In this document: positions 1 through 10,522 of the stretch, in pieces
Position numbering within the stretch: the first letter of the stretch is position 1
Layout of the letters: every line of letters starts with the position of its first letter
DNA from: Vibrio cidicii
Lineage (GTDB): Bacteria > Pseudomonadota > Gammaproteobacteria > Enterobacterales > Vibrionaceae
Length of the DNA stretch: 64,000 nucleotides
Assembly (NCBI RefSeq): GCF_009763805.1
Contig: NZ_CP046804.1
Location: 3,162,001 to 3,226,000, forward strand
Direction: 5' to 3'
The notes under the pieces: model-generated
The model's database searches: none
Seen by the model: only the letters and a program-made list of their open reading frames with translations
Told to the model about the DNA's origin: nothing
Program-made: the position numbers and the translations under genes

Positions 1-963
<963 letters not shown>

Positions 964-1143
964 TAACGATAACGACCTTTAGGTCTCTGACCTGCGCCGC
1001 TTCGAGCCATGAGTCGCGCAGGCTTGTTTGCTTTCAAACAATGAACGTCACAGGTTGAGGATTGCGGCGGTGATGTCTGCACGCACCGCCGCAATCCACT
1101 CCCAATACTCTGATAATGTGAACCGATACAACAAGGAGGCGTT

Positions 1144-1935
1144 ATGACGCCAGCTGTGTTATTTGAATCGCTATGGAACGACTATATTCAACGCCTGTGT
1201 CCTTCCGCGGCAAAAGTGCATCGACTATTGCAAGAGGATGAAGCCCTGATCAACGACCACATCGCGCTACGAACGTTTAACGTCGAGCCGCTGGGCATTG
1301 AAACGCTGGCGAAGCCGTTTATCGAATTAGGCTACAAAGCGTGTGGCGACTATCTGTTTGAAAGCAAAAAATTAGTGGCCAAACATTTTGAGCATCCTGA
1401 TCCGACTCAGCCTAAAGTCTTTATCAGTGCGTTGAAAATCGATGAATGCTCAGAGGCGCTGCAAGCGATTGTGAAAAAATTGGTTGCTCAAGTGGATACG
1501 AGCCAACTGCAAGGCCACGAGTTCCTTTCCGCAGGTCGCTTGTGGGAGTTGAGCTTTGCGGACTATCAAACGCTGGCAAAAGAGAGTGAATATGCCTCTT
1601 GGTTGGCGGCGCATGGTTACGGCGCGAACCACTTTACGGTCAGTGTCAATCAGCTCAAAGCATTTGACTCGGTGAAAGGTGTGAACGATCACTTACGTCA
1701 AGCGGGTTTTACCATCAATGAAATTGGTGGTGAAGTGAAGGGCACACCGGAAGTGCTGCTGGAGCAATCTTCCACGATGGCAGACAAAGTGGCAGTGCAG
1801 TTTATTGAAGGCAGTGAAATCATTCCCGGTGGTTTTTACGAGTTTGCCAAACGCTACCCGATGGAAAATGGCGATCTGTACCCAGGCTTTGTAGCCGCGT
1901 CGGCAGATAAGATCTTTGAAAGCACCAACGGTTAA
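1144..1935 (+). CDS. DUF1338 family protein (HglS/YdcJ-like 2-oxoacid dioxygenase fold)
   Basis: A 263-residue cytosolic protein of the DUF1338 family. Larger relatives (HglS/YdcJ) are Fe(II)-dependent 2-oxoadipate dioxygenase/decarboxylases with a vicinal-oxygen-chelate-like fold. Candidate metal and substrate ligands are visible: an HxxxR motif near the N-terminus (His39, Arg43), a second His in the GANHFTV segment, and a Glu in the GGFYEF segment near the C-terminus. A good ribosome binding site (AAGGAGG) sits a few bases before the ATG. Its place after astD suggests a role in amino-acid catabolism, but the substrate of this short subgroup cannot be read from sequence. A convergent terminator separates it from crp. 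Confidence 0.8.
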   Translation: MTPAVLFESLWNDYIQRLCPSAAKVHRLLQEDEALINDHIALRTFNVEPLGIETLAKPFIELGYKACGDYLFESKKLVAKHFEHPDPTQPKVFISALKIDECSEALQAIVKKLVAQVDTSQLQGHEFLSAGRLWELSFADYQTLAKESEYASWLAAHGYGANHFTVSVNQLKAFDSVKGVNDHLRQAGFTINEIGGEVKGTPEVLLEQSSTMADKVAVQFIEGSEIIPGGFYEFAKRYPMENGDLYPGFVAASADKIFESTNG

Positions 1936-1953
1936 GACGTATCGCGAGAACAA

Positions 1954-1978
1954 AAAAAGCCACCCAGGGTGGCTTTTT
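1954..1978. terminator. Bidirectional intrinsic terminator between the DUF1338 gene and crp
   Basis: GCCACC and GGTGGC form a 6-bp stem around a 3-base loop, flanked by an A-run on the left and a T-run on the right. It can therefore stop transcription of both convergent genes. Confidence 0.8.
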
Positions 1979-2008
1979 GCAATTTGAACGTCGATTTCTG
2001 GCGTGAAA

Positions 2009-2641
2009 TTAACGAGTCCCGTAAACAACAATGGTTTTGCCGTGCGCAGAGATCAGGTTCTGCTCTTCCAGCATTTTCAGAATGCGGCCAACGGTTTCAC
2101 GTGAACAACCAACAATCTGACCAATCTCTTGACGAGTGATCTTGATCTGCATGCCATCTGGGTGCGTCATCGCATCAGGCTGTTTTGCTAGGTTCAGCAG
2201 TGTCTGAGCGATACGGCCAGTCACGTCCAAGAACGCCAAGTCTCCGACTTTCTGGCTGGTCACTTGTAGGCGACTTGCCATCTGCGCCGACAAGCGCATA
2301 AGAATGTCTGGATTGACTTGGATTAACTGACGGAATTTCTTGAATGAAATTTCAGCCACTTCACAAGGAGATTTTGCACGAACCCAAGCAGTACGCTCTT
2401 GGCCTTCTTCAAACAAGCCTAGCTCACCGATAAAGTCACCTTGGTTCAGGTAAGAAAGAATCATTTCTTTACCTTCTTCGTCTTTGATAAGCACGGCAAC
2501 AGAACCTTTCACGATGTAGTACAAAGTTTCTGCTTTTTCGCCCGCGTGGATCAGCGTGCTTTTTGAAGGGTACTTATGAATATGACAGTGTGAAAGAAAC
2601 CACTCTAGTGTTGGGTCGGTTTGAGGTTTACCTAGAACCAT
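2009..2641 (-). CDS. crp: cAMP receptor protein
   Basis: Global regulator that binds cAMP and activates or represses catabolic, motility and virulence genes through TGTGA-N6-TCACA sites. At 210 residues it has the exact family length and differs from E. coli CRP at only a handful of positions. The N-terminal cyclic-nucleotide domain contains the phosphate-binding cassette ([12 protein letters not shown]); the C-terminal winged helix carries the recognition helix CSRETVGR. The ATG is preceded by GAGGAAG. It reads away from prkB, with a 242-bp upstream region that holds a consensus-spaced promoter and a CRP-like site, consistent with autoregulation. Confidence 0.99.
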   Translation of the reverse strand: MVLGKPQTDPTLEWFLSHCHIHKYPSKSTLIHAGEKAETLYYIVKGSVAVLIKDEEGKEMILSYLNQGDFIGELGLFEEGQERTAWVRAKSPCEVAEISFKKFRQLIQVNPDILMRLSAQMASRLQVTSQKVGDLAFLDVTGRIAQTLLNLAKQPDAMTHPDGMQIKITRQEIGQIVGCSRETVGRILKMLEEQNLISAHGKTIVVYGTR

Positions 2642-2713
2642 AATATCTCACTTCCTCTGCAGGGTACGCTTGCCGCTATCCATATTTTAGCCAAGCCTTG
2701 TTATTGACTTGCT

Positions 2714-2742
2714 AGAATAAGAGCTCTTGATTGATGCTGCAA
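2714..2742 (-). promoter_or_regulatory. Probable sigma-70 promoter of crp
   Basis: On the minus strand, TTGCAG (2742-2737) and TATTCT (2719-2714) are separated by exactly 17 bp and lie about 75 bp upstream of the crp ATG. Prediction from sequence only. Confidence 0.5.
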
Positions 2743-2834
2743 GCTATCTTGTGTTTCGGTTTGAAATAGTATCCTTTTTCGAAAACGATTTCTTGATTTT
2801 AATCGTGTCGAGAATGGGATTTTCTACGCAAAAT

Positions 2835-2850
2835 TGTGCACATGATCACG
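2835..2850. promoter_or_regulatory. Candidate CRP binding site upstream of crp
   Basis: TGTGC-ACATGA-TCACG matches the CRP consensus TGTGA-N6-TCACA at 8 of 10 half-site bases with the right 6-bp spacing. It lies about 195 bp upstream of the crp start and roughly 95 bp upstream of the predicted -35. Autoregulation of crp is known in E. coli; its use here is inferred. Confidence 0.5.
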
Positions 2851-2883
2851 GTATGAAAAGTAAGCGTGAACCAGCCTCAAATT

Positions 2884-3753
2884 TTAGCCAATTTTGCCTG
2901 TTTCAATCAGTTGTTGCAGGATTGGCTGTACAATCAGTTCCATAGCGAAACTCATTTTGCCTCCCGGCACCACTAAGGTATTGTGTCGCGACATAAAGGA
3001 TCCGTCGATCATCGCCAATAGGTAAGGGAAGTCGACGTTCTTGATGCCGCGCAGGCGAATTACCACAAAACTCTCATCCAAACTCGGGATGCCTTTGGCA
3101 TTGAGTGGGTTGGACGTATCCACCGTCGGCACGCGCTGAAAGTTAATGTGAGTGCGTGAAAATTGCGGGGTGATGTAGTTGAGATAGTCGTCCATTGAAC
3201 GCACAATCGAATCCATTACCGCTTCGCGCGAATGACCGCGATCACGTGTATCGCGCACGTATTTTTGAATCCATTCCAAGTTGACGATTGGCACCATGCC
3301 GATCAAAAAGTCCACGTGCTGCGCAACGTTGACTTCACCATCAACTACTCCACCGTGCAGACCTTCATAGAAAAGCACGTCGGTGTTGTCGGGCAACTTT
3401 TGCCACGGTGTAAAGGTACCGGGCATTTGGTTGTAAGGCACGGCTTCGTCAAAGGTGTGCAGATAACGGCGCACTTCGCCTGTGCCCGATTTGCCGTACT
3501 GACGGAAAAACTCCGACAGCGCAGGAAAATCGTTGGCTTGCGGCCCAAAGTAGCTGATGTGTCGACCTTGCTCGCGCGCTTTACGGATCTCAACGTCCAT
3601 CTCTGGGCGAGTGAAACGGTGAAAGCTGTCCCCTTCAATCCAAGCTGGCTTGATGGACATCATATTGAACATTTTGCGAAATGCTTCTGACGTTGTCGTC
3701 GTGCCGGCACCGGACGAACCTGTGACGGCGATGATTGGATGCTTTGCTGACAT
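2884..3753 (-). CDS. prkB: Phosphoribulokinase family protein PrkB
   Basis: A 289-residue P-loop kinase of the bacterial PrkB family, related to Calvin-cycle phosphoribulokinase and uridine kinase. The Walker A motif GSSGAGTTTT is at residues 13-22, and the body is collinear with E. coli PrkB. No RuBisCO gene is visible nearby, so the physiological substrate is uncertain; in enteric bacteria the gene is also a neighbour of crp and yheU without a proven Calvin role. The same order yheT-yheU-prkB-crp is found in E. coli, apart from yhfA. Confidence 0.92.
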   Translation of the reverse strand: MSAKHPIIAVTGSSGAGTTTTSEAFRKMFNMMSIKPAWIEGDSFHRFTRPEMDVEIRKAREQGRHISYFGPQANDFPALSEFFRQYGKSGTGEVRRYLHTFDEAVPYNQMPGTFTPWQKLPDNTDVLFYEGLHGGVVDGEVNVAQHVDFLIGMVPIVNLEWIQKYVRDTRDRGHSREAVMDSIVRSMDDYLNYITPQFSRTHINFQRVPTVDTSNPLNAKGIPSLDESFVVIRLRGIKNVDFPYLLAMIDGSFMSRHNTLVVPGGKMSFAMELIVQPILQQLIETGKIG

Positions 3754-3883
3754 GACAAACCCTGTCGTTGTAGTACTTACCTGTCGGGCCGGAATGTGGC
3801 TTCCGGCATGTGCAATCGTTTGGCCACTATAACACGTTCCACGTGCTTGTCATGGGATAAGGTGCGGTAAAAATCTCGGCCAA

Positions 3884-4096
3884 CTAAAATTTTTGCTTGA
3901 GCTGAATATCAACGGTTTCATGCAGTTCTGAGAAAACGATCACCGCTTCACCTCGCTTGAGCTGGGTTTTTACTTGCTCGATTTTTTGCTCTAACGAGAC
4001 TTCGCTTTCGCCATAGTCAGTGCCTTCACGCAGAACGAATTCGCGGATCAAATTACTCAGCGCATCGGCACTGATCTCTTGCCAAGGAATGATCAT
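3884..4096 (-). CDS. yheU: YheU family protein
   Basis: A 70-residue UPF0270/YheU protein of unknown function. It starts MIIPWQ, the conserved N-terminus of the family, and continues with a charged helical region. It lies 43 bp downstream of yheT and 130 bp upstream of prkB on the same strand, the conserved enteric and Vibrio order, so co-transcription with yheT is likely. No catalytic residues or membrane segments are evident. Confidence 0.88.
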   Translation of the reverse strand: MIIPWQEISADALSNLIREFVLREGTDYGESEVSLEQKIEQVKTQLKRGEAVIVFSELHETVDIQLKQKF

Positions 4097-4139
4097 AAAT
4101 ACCTCTTTACTTTATGCTCAATAAGGAAATGCCGCGCTA

Positions 4140-5117
4140 TTATGCCGAAACCGCCAAGCTTTCATAGTAGCTCGGCAAGGCTTCTTCTAGCCAAAAGCGG
4201 GGATGCAGCGCGCTGCCAGTTAAAAAGCCGACATGGCCGCCGTGATCAAACAGACGATAGTCAATGTTGTCGGGCAGGACAAATTTGGGGATCACCGCAT
4301 CGGTCATAAAGGGATCGTCTTTGGCGTGAATGATCTGTGTAGGAATGCGGATTTCACGTAACTTGTGCAACCCCGAACACTGTTGGTAGTAATCGAGCGC
4401 ATTTTTAAACCCGTGCAGTGGCGCGGTGATCAGATCGTCAAACTGATATAAGCGAGTGAGCTTTTTGATCGAATGTGGCGATATCGCCAACGCATTTGAT
4501 AGTAGGTGATGCTTTTGTAGGGCGTTCTTTTTCAGTGACGAGAGCAAGTAACGGCGATAGACGCGAGAAAAGCCTTGCTCGATACGTTCTGAGCAAGCCG
4601 AGAGATCCAGTGGCGCGGAAACGATGGTGGCGGCGTCCACCAGAGGATCGTCTTGATAAGTGGCAAGGTAGTTGGCCAGCATGTTGCCACCAAGTGAGAT
4701 GCCAAGTGCCACTTTGCGATTCTGCGGAAAATGACGCTGAAGGTGCTGTAAAAAATAGCGTGCGTCTTCGGTTTCCCCTGAGTGATACGCACGTGCGAGG
4801 CGGTTAGGTTTGCCGCTGCAACCGCGAAAATGCATCATCACGGATAGCCAGCCAGCGTTGGCAAAGGCGTTCATCAGGCCGTTGGCGTAGGGGCTAAAAA
4901 AGCTGCCCTCCAGGCCGTGAAACAGCACAAAGAGTGGCTTTTTACTCGCATTTTTACTGCTAGGATCTTCACTCCACGCGAGATCAAGAAAGTCGCCGTC
5001 TGGGGTGTCCAGCGTTTGCCAAACAGGTTCAAACAGTGCTTTTTTGCGGATAAAGCGGGGCAGTAAGGTTTGCAGGTGGGGGTTTTTGATCCCTTTTGCG
5101 GCAGTAAATTGAGTCAT
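4140..5117 (-). CDS. yheT: YheT family alpha/beta hydrolase
   Basis: A roughly 325-residue alpha/beta-hydrolase of the YheT/embryogenesis-associated EMB8 family, substrate unknown. The oxyanion-side motif FHGLEGS is followed by a nucleophile elbow GISLGGN (Ser nucleophile), and the catalytic His lies in DHGGHVGF near the C-terminus, so the triad appears complete. I chose the ATG giving MTQFTAAKG over a GTG three codons upstream because it matches family N-termini; the choice is not certain. It is the downstream partner of yheS and the TIGR02444-type gene and is followed by yheU. Confidence 0.9.
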   Translation of the reverse strand: MTQFTAAKGIKNPHLQTLLPRFIRKKALFEPVWQTLDTPDGDFLDLAWSEDPSSKNASKKPLFVLFHGLEGSFFSPYANGLMNAFANAGWLSVMMHFRGCSGKPNRLARAYHSGETEDARYFLQHLQRHFPQNRKVALGISLGGNMLANYLATYQDDPLVDAATIVSAPLDLSACSERIEQGFSRVYRRYLLSSLKKNALQKHHLLSNALAISPHSIKKLTRLYQFDDLITAPLHGFKNALDYYQQCSGLHKLREIRIPTQIIHAKDDPFMTDAVIPKFVLPDNIDYRLFDHGGHVGFLTGSALHPRFWLEEALPSYYESLAVSA

Positions 5118-5287
5118 ACTTTTCACTCATGGTTCCATTGCGGGCTCGTCATACGCGTTGTGATGTCTGCTGCGTGTGTCGCTCTCTTTTTCTCAACGTT
5201 GAGCCAACTTTATTAAGGCTCGATTGTTTAGGCGGGTCAATGTTCCGCAGAAACGTACTCGATAACTCGGGCTCAGGATCACAGAAA

Positions 5288-5770
5288 CTAGCTAGATTTT
5301 GCCAACGGGGCAGAGGGCGGTTTAAATGCCGCGTAGAGGTGAGCTGCGCCTAAATGACGGCAGTAGACCTGGGTGAGTGGTTCTGTATGATTGGGGCGCA
5401 GAGCCAAAGTGTTAATGCACTCGACCAGATCAGCTTGTTGTTGTTTTTCCAATTGCAGCTCGAACTGCAACGCTTCGCGATAGAGAGTATCAGGTAGATG
5501 CTGTTTGCATTGACGACGTAATTCGCGATAGGTATGCAGCAGCGTTTCGGAGCGGCCTAAGCAGCTTTGCAACTTGTGCCACTCCTCTTCATCGAAACTG
5601 AGCTGTTGTTCATCCAGCCATTTAAGCAACAGCAACAGGTTAACGTTGCCGTTAAACTGATTTTGCAAACTCAAACACGCCGCTTTTACCTCTTTCACGC
5701 CATAGTATTGCAGGCTGAATTGCCACAGCCGCTCAAGCGTAAGTAAAGGTGGGGCGTGTTGATTGCTCAT
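5288..5770 (-). CDS. TIGR02444/DUF2390 family protein
   Basis: A 160-residue cytosolic, mostly helical protein that I assign to the TIGR02444 (DUF2390) family of unknown function. The frame is open further upstream, but the ATG giving MSNQHAPP overlaps the yheS stop as ATGA (4-bp overlap), the signature of translational coupling, so I use that start. No membrane segment or signal peptide is seen. The tail is rich in Gln, Leu and Glu helices. The tight linkage to yheS, a ribosome-associated ABC-F ATPase, is the only functional hint. Confidence 0.8.
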   Translation of the reverse strand: MSNQHAPPLLTLERLWQFSLQYYGVKEVKAACLSLQNQFNGNVNLLLLLKWLDEQQLSFDEEEWHKLQSCLGRSETLLHTYRELRRQCKQHLPDTLYREALQFELQLEKQQQADLVECINTLALRPNHTEPLTQVYCRHLGAAHLYAAFKPPSAPLAKSS

Positions 5771-7689
5771 TGACTGCTGAACTCCTGTTCCATCTGCTCT
5801 AGCACTTCCTGCTGGGCCATCCATTCCATTTCGACCTCTTCCAGCGCACTCTTGTTTTGCGCCTGAATGGCCAGTACTTGAGTAAGTTTAGCTTTGTTTT
5901 CGCCATCATACAGTGTGTTATCTGACAATTGCTGTTCAGCCTCGGCCAGTGTTTGCCCGAGCTTATCCATCTTCGCTTCAAGCTGTGTCAGCGTTTTGCG
6001 AATTGGCGCGGTGAGTTTACGAAAATCCGCTTCACGCCGTTTCTGCTCTTTTTTCGCCGCCGCGCTGTTGTTGCCATCTTTGGCTGGCAGCTCGGCTTGC
6101 GCTTCTTTGCGTTCGGCTTTCTGTTGCTCTGTCAGCCACTTGTAGTAATCGTTGAGATCGCCATCAAAGGGAGCCACTTGGCGGTCGTGCACCAGATAGA
6201 GATCGTCGGTGGTGGCACGCAGTAAGTAGCGGTCGTGCGAAACAATCACCATCGCCCCTTCGAAAGTTTGCAAGGCCAACGTCAGCGCCTGACGCATGTC
6301 GAGATCAAGGTGGTTGGTCGGTTCATCGAGCAGTAACAGGTTGGGCTTTTGCCAAACAATCAGGGCCAGCACCAAGCGTGCTTTTTCGCCGCCCGAAAAG
6401 GGCGCCACTTTTTCCAGTGCTTTGTCGCCATGAAAACCAAAACTGCCCAGGTAGTTACGCAGTTCCTGCTCGGTTTTGTCGGGCGCTATCTGCATCATGT
6501 GTTGCAGTGGCGTCTCTTCTGGGTGCAGTGTTTCTAACTGATGCTGCGCAAAATAGCCAATTTTGACCCCTTGTGAGAAAGTCAAATCGCCACCTTGCGC
6601 TTTGAGCTCGCCCGAGAGCAGTTTGATTAAGGTCGACTTACCTGCGCCATTGCGCCCAAGCAGACCAATGCGGCTGCCGGGAACCAGATTAAGGCGGATT
6701 TGCTGCAAAATCAGTTTATCACCGTAACCGGCGGAGACTTCATCCATCATCATGATTGGATTTGGCAGCGCTGTGGGCTCGCGAAATTCAAAGCTGAACG
6801 GGTTATCAAACTGGGCTGGCAGCACCTTTTCCAACTTCTCTAGCGCTTTGATGCGGCTTTGCGCTTGGCGCGCTTTAGAGGCTTTGTAGCGGAAGCGGTC
6901 GATGTAGCTTTGCATGTGCGCCATCTGCTTCTGCTGTTTCTCAAACATCGATTGCTGCAAGATCAGCTTTTGCGCGCGTTGGTTTTCAAACGAAGAGTAG
7001 TTGCCGGTGTATTCGTTGAGCTTCTGGTTTTCGATATGAATGATGCGATTGACGATCGGATCAAGAAAGTCGCGGTCGTGCGAGATCAGCATCAGAGTGC
7101 CCGGGTAAGATTGCAGCCAGCGTTCCAGCCACATCACCGCATCGAGATCCAAGTGGTTGGTGGGTTCGTCCAGTAGCAGCAAGTCGGAGCGACACAGTAG
7201 TGCTTGGGCCAAGTTTAAACGCATTCGCCAACCACCAGAAAATTGGGTTAGCTTCCAGCTCATCTGCTCTTGGCTAAAGCCGAGGCCGTCTAGCAACTCT
7301 GACGCGCGTGCGCGGATACTGTAGCCGCCGATGGTTTCAATTTTGCCGTGGATCTCTGCGACTAAGGTGCCGTTATCGGCTTGTTCTGCGGCGGCGAGTT
7401 GCGCTTCCAAGTCGCGATACTCGCGATCACCATCTATCACATATTCAATTGCGCTGCGCTCAAGGGCTGGAGTTTCCTGAGCAACCCAAGCCAGTTCCCA
7501 GTGCGCTGGTTTACTAAACGAACCAGCGTCGGTAGAAAGCTCGTCTTTAATCAGAGCAAACAGGGTCGATTTGCCGCAGCCGTTCTTGCCGACCAGACCA
7601 ATTTTGTCTCCCGGATGAATGGTTGCAGAAGTTTGGTCCAAGAGCGGGAAACCGCCGCGGAGCAGTTGAATGTCGGAAAAGGTAATCAT
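5767..7689 (-). CDS. yheS: ABC-F family ATP-binding protein YheS
   Basis: A 640-residue ABC-F protein with two nucleotide-binding domains and no membrane segment. ABC-F proteins act on ribosomes, not in transport. The first domain has Walker A GKNGCGKST (about residues 35-43) and signature FSGGWRMRL; the second has Walker A GRNGAGKST and signature FSGGEKARL. Both have Walker B LLLLDEPTNHLD. The linker between domains is long and Arg/Lys/Gln-rich, as in P-site tRNA-interacting ABC-F proteins, and a charged coiled-coil tail follows residue 530. Collinear with E. coli YheS. Coupled to the downstream TIGR02444-type gene by an ATGA overlap and divergent from kefG. Confidence 0.95.
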   Translation of the reverse strand: MITFSDIQLLRGGFPLLDQTSATIHPGDKIGLVGKNGCGKSTLFALIKDELSTDAGSFSKPAHWELAWVAQETPALERSAIEYVIDGDREYRDLEAQLAAAEQADNGTLVAEIHGKIETIGGYSIRARASELLDGLGFSQEQMSWKLTQFSGGWRMRLNLAQALLCRSDLLLLDEPTNHLDLDAVMWLERWLQSYPGTLMLISHDRDFLDPIVNRIIHIENQKLNEYTGNYSSFENQRAQKLILQQSMFEKQQKQMAHMQSYIDRFRYKASKARQAQSRIKALEKLEKVLPAQFDNPFSFEFREPTALPNPIMMMDEVSAGYGDKLILQQIRLNLVPGSRIGLLGRNGAGKSTLIKLLSGELKAQGGDLTFSQGVKIGYFAQHQLETLHPEETPLQHMMQIAPDKTEQELRNYLGSFGFHGDKALEKVAPFSGGEKARLVLALIVWQKPNLLLLDEPTNHLDLDMRQALTLALQTFEGAMVIVSHDRYLLRATTDDLYLVHDRQVAPFDGDLNDYYKWLTEQQKAERKEAQAELPAKDGNNSAAAKKEQKRREADFRKLTAPIRKTLTQLEAKMDKLGQTLAEAEQQLSDNTLYDGENKAKLTQVLAIQAQNKSALEEVEMEWMAQQEVLEQMEQEFSSQ

Positions 7690-7854
7690 ATCGCTTAGCT
7701 CAGTTGATGCCGAATAGTCTGTGCGTTTATCGCTGCGAATAGTAGGAGGAATGAGGATAAATGTCGATCATTATGCAAATTTGAGTATGATGATTAACAT
7801 CAAGATAACACTTTGTTTTTCTATCACCGTTTGCGCTCAGGGAAGGTTCGCGGA

Positions 7855-8433
7855 ATGTCAGAGAAAAAAATCGCCTCAGCCAGTCTGCCAAAAGTTCTGG
7901 TGCTTTATGCCCATCCCGAGCCGCAAAATTCGGTGGCCAACCAAGTGATGTTGAAAAAAATCGCCTCTCTGCCGCACGTGACCATTCGCGATTTGTACGG
8001 CCTTTATCCCGATTTCTTTATTGATGTAAACCAAGAACAGCAGTTGTTGCGCGAACACGAGGTGATCGTCTTCCACCATCCCATGTATATGTACTCTTGC
8101 CCGGCGCTGCTCAAAGAGTGGCTTGACCGCGTCATGAGCAAAGGGTTTGCTTTTGGCAGTGGCAATGCCCTTGAAGGTAAGTATTGGCGCAGTGTAATTA
8201 CCACAGGTGGCAAGAAAGAGGCGTTCAGTGCGAAGGGGTACAATAAGTATCCGCTGGAGGAAATCTTACAGCCATTTGAGCTGACGGCCGCTTTGTGCCA
8301 AATGCATTGGCTTGAACCGCTGGTGCTTTACTGGGCCAGAAACGTCTCCGATGTCGAGCGTTATCAACACGCTGAGCAGTATCGCCAATGGCTGCTCAAT
8401 CCGCTAGGAGGTGGGCATGGCGCTGACCAGTGA
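7855..8433 (+). CDS. kefG: KefG-type NAD(P)H oxidoreductase, ancillary subunit of KefB
   Basis: A 192-residue flavodoxin-like quinone oxidoreductase that binds and activates the KefB potassium efflux system during electrophile stress. The sequence shows the flavodoxin-fold start [13 protein letters not shown] and the active-site strand [11 protein letters not shown]. The start giving MSEKK is preferred to an upstream in-frame start because GGAAGG precedes it and family proteins have this length. Its last 17 bases overlap kefB, consistent with the stable KefG-KefB complex known in E. coli. Confidence 0.92.
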   Translation: MSEKKIASASLPKVLVLYAHPEPQNSVANQVMLKKIASLPHVTIRDLYGLYPDFFIDVNQEQQLLREHEVIVFHHPMYMYSCPALLKEWLDRVMSKGFAFGSGNALEGKYWRSVITTGGKKEAFSAKGYNKYPLEEILQPFELTAALCQMHWLEPLVLYWARNVSDVERYQHAEQYRQWLLNPLGGGHGADQ

Positions 8434-10220
8434 TTTTCTGCAAACCAGTGTGATCTTTCTCTCTGCGGCGGTCGTGGCTGTACCGCTTGCGCAGCGTTTT
8501 GGTTTGGGCTCAGTGCTCGGCTATTTGCTGGCGGGCGTTGCGATTGGTCCTTGGGGGCTGGGGGTTATCAGCGATGTTGACGCCATTTTGCATTTTGCCG
8601 AGCTGGGTGTGGTGCTTTTACTGTTTTTAATTGGCCTAGAACTTAACCCGAAAAAACTGTGGCAAATGCGCGTGCCGATCCTCGGGCTTGGCGGTGCTCA
8701 AGTGCTGGTCACCACTTTAGTGATCGCCAGTATCGTGACCTTGTTTGATCTGGCTTGGACGTCGGCGTTGGTGATTGGCATGGGATTGGCGCTCTCCTCA
8801 ACAGCAATTGCCTTAAAAGTGCTGGAAGAGCAGGGCTTGGCCCGCACCGAAACCGGGCAGTCGGGATTCGCGGTGCTGCTTTTTCAAGACATTGCGGTCA
8901 TCCCGATGTTGGCGCTGTTGCCTTTGCTCTCGGGCGGCGGTATGAGCGGCGATTGGCTGAGCGCAGTTGCAACCTTAGCGGGAGTTGGCGCGCTGCTAGT
9001 TGGCGGCCACTTTTTGCTGCGCCCGCTGTTTCGCTATGTGGTGATGACGGGGGTACGCGAGCTGTTTACCGTCACTGCGCTGCTGGTGGTGCTAGGGATT
9101 GCGATGTTGATGCAGCAACTCGGACTCTCTATGGCGCTGGGCACCTTTTTAGCGGGCGTGCTGCTGGCCGAAAGTGAGTATCGCCATGAGCTGGAAATTG
9201 CCATTGAGCCTTTCAAAGGCCTGCTGCTGGGGCTGTTTTTTATCGCGGTTGGCATGGCGGTGAATTTGGGGCTGCTGGTGGCGTTTCCGCTGGAGATCCT
9301 CTTGGCGGTGCTCGGTTTGGTTGCGGTGAAAGGCGCAGTGCTCTATCTGCTTGGACGCTTAGTCGGCATGCGGGCGAAAGCGCGCAGCAAAATGGCAGCG
9401 ATCCTCAGTCAGGGCGGGGAGTTTGCGTTTGTGATTTTTACCGCTGCCAGCAAAGAGGGGCTGCTCAATGACAACGAAGTGGCATTTTTGCTGGTGGTGG
9501 TGAGTTTATCGATGGTCACGACGCCGCTCCTGCTCTCGTTGCAAAATGGCTGGTATGCAAGAACCTTGAACCAGGAAAGTGAAGCGCTCTCACCAGATGT
9601 GGTTGATACGGAGCCGCGTGTCATCATTGCGGGCTTTGGTCGCTTTGGGCAGATTATTGGCCGCCTTCTTTATGCCAATAAGATTAAAATCACCGTGCTG
9701 GAAAGTGATGCCAGCCAGATCAAATTGCTACGCAAATACGGCTACAAGGTGTTTTACGGCGACGCCACCCAACTCGATCTTTTGCGTGCCGCGGGGGCTG
9801 AAAAAGCAGAAGCGCTGGTGATCTGTACCGATTCGCCGGATCAAGTAATGAATATTGTGGAGCTGTGTCGCCAACACTTTCCTAATCTCAAGTTAATGGC
9901 GCGTGCCCGTAGCCGAGTTGAAGCGTATCAACTGCTCGGGTATGGCATTCATACCTATTCGCGGGAAACGTTTCTCGGTGCCTTGGACTTGGGGCGACAA
10001 ACTTTAGTCGAAACTGGGGATGCATCCTTATCAAGCCAAACGCGCCGAGGCGCATTTCCGCAAATTAGATAATGCGATGCTCAAAGAGTTATTGCCGCAG
10101 CACAATGAAGATAAAAAACTGGCTCAACGCGCCAAAGAAGCGCGTAAAGAGCTGGAAGAGATTTTTGCCCGGGAGATGGAAAACGATCGCCAATCCCGCA
10201 ATTTCTGGGAAGAAAAGTAG
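8417..10220 (+). CDS. kefB: Glutathione-regulated K+/H+ antiporter KefB, with a one-base insertion
   Basis: Inner-membrane potassium efflux system gated by glutathione and its adducts, protecting against electrophiles by acidifying the cytoplasm. Residues 1 to about 380 form a cation/proton antiporter domain with a dozen hydrophobic segments; then comes an RCK/TrkA-N domain with the Rossmann motif AGFGRFGQ. The start ATG follows AGGAGG. The reading frame breaks at 10010-10014, where GAAAC appears; reading GAAC restores VELGMHPYQ, the expected family sequence, and continues in another frame to the stop at 10218-10220. The restored length is 600 residues, normal for KefB. As written, the frame stops at 10072 and loses the C-terminal regulatory tail. 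Confidence 0.92.
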
Positions 10221-10429
10221 TGAAACAAATGAAAAGTAAAAAACGCTTTATTGCCGGGGCAAGTTGCCCATCCTGCCAGCAGCAAGACACTTTAATGTGG
10301 TGGATAGAGAACAACATAGAGTTGGTCGAATGCGTGGAATGCGATTTTAAAGAGCAGCGTATGCCCAAATCTGTAGAAAAAAATAAACACGCAGATCAGG
10401 AAATGATCGGCATTTTTAAGCCGGAATAA
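10220..10429 (+). CDS. yheV: YheV family zinc-ribbon protein
   Basis: A 66-69 residue YheV protein of unknown function. Two Cys pairs (CPSC near the N-terminus and CVEC in the middle) form a predicted zinc ribbon, and the conserved IGIF motif is near the C-terminus. The GTG used here overlaps the kefB stop as TAGTG and has GGGAAG 7 bases upstream; an ATG at 10229 is the alternative. The kefG-kefB-yheV-slyD order is shared with E. coli. Confidence 0.88.
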   Translation: MKQMKSKKRFIAGASCPSCQQQDTLMWWIENNIELVECVECDFKEQRMPKSVEKNKHADQEMIGIFKPE

Positions 10430-10522
10430 TTGTGTTTCTCCATTTGATCCCCATAATAGCGGGATTGATCTTTCGTCCTGACCTATCTATTCGTCAGGCA
10501 AATTGACCTCTCTGGAGTAGTT

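Noticed and set aside
3232..3690. A 152-residue frame antisense to prkB
   Set aside because: Shadow of prkB; prkB shows full family motifs and the antisense frame shows none.
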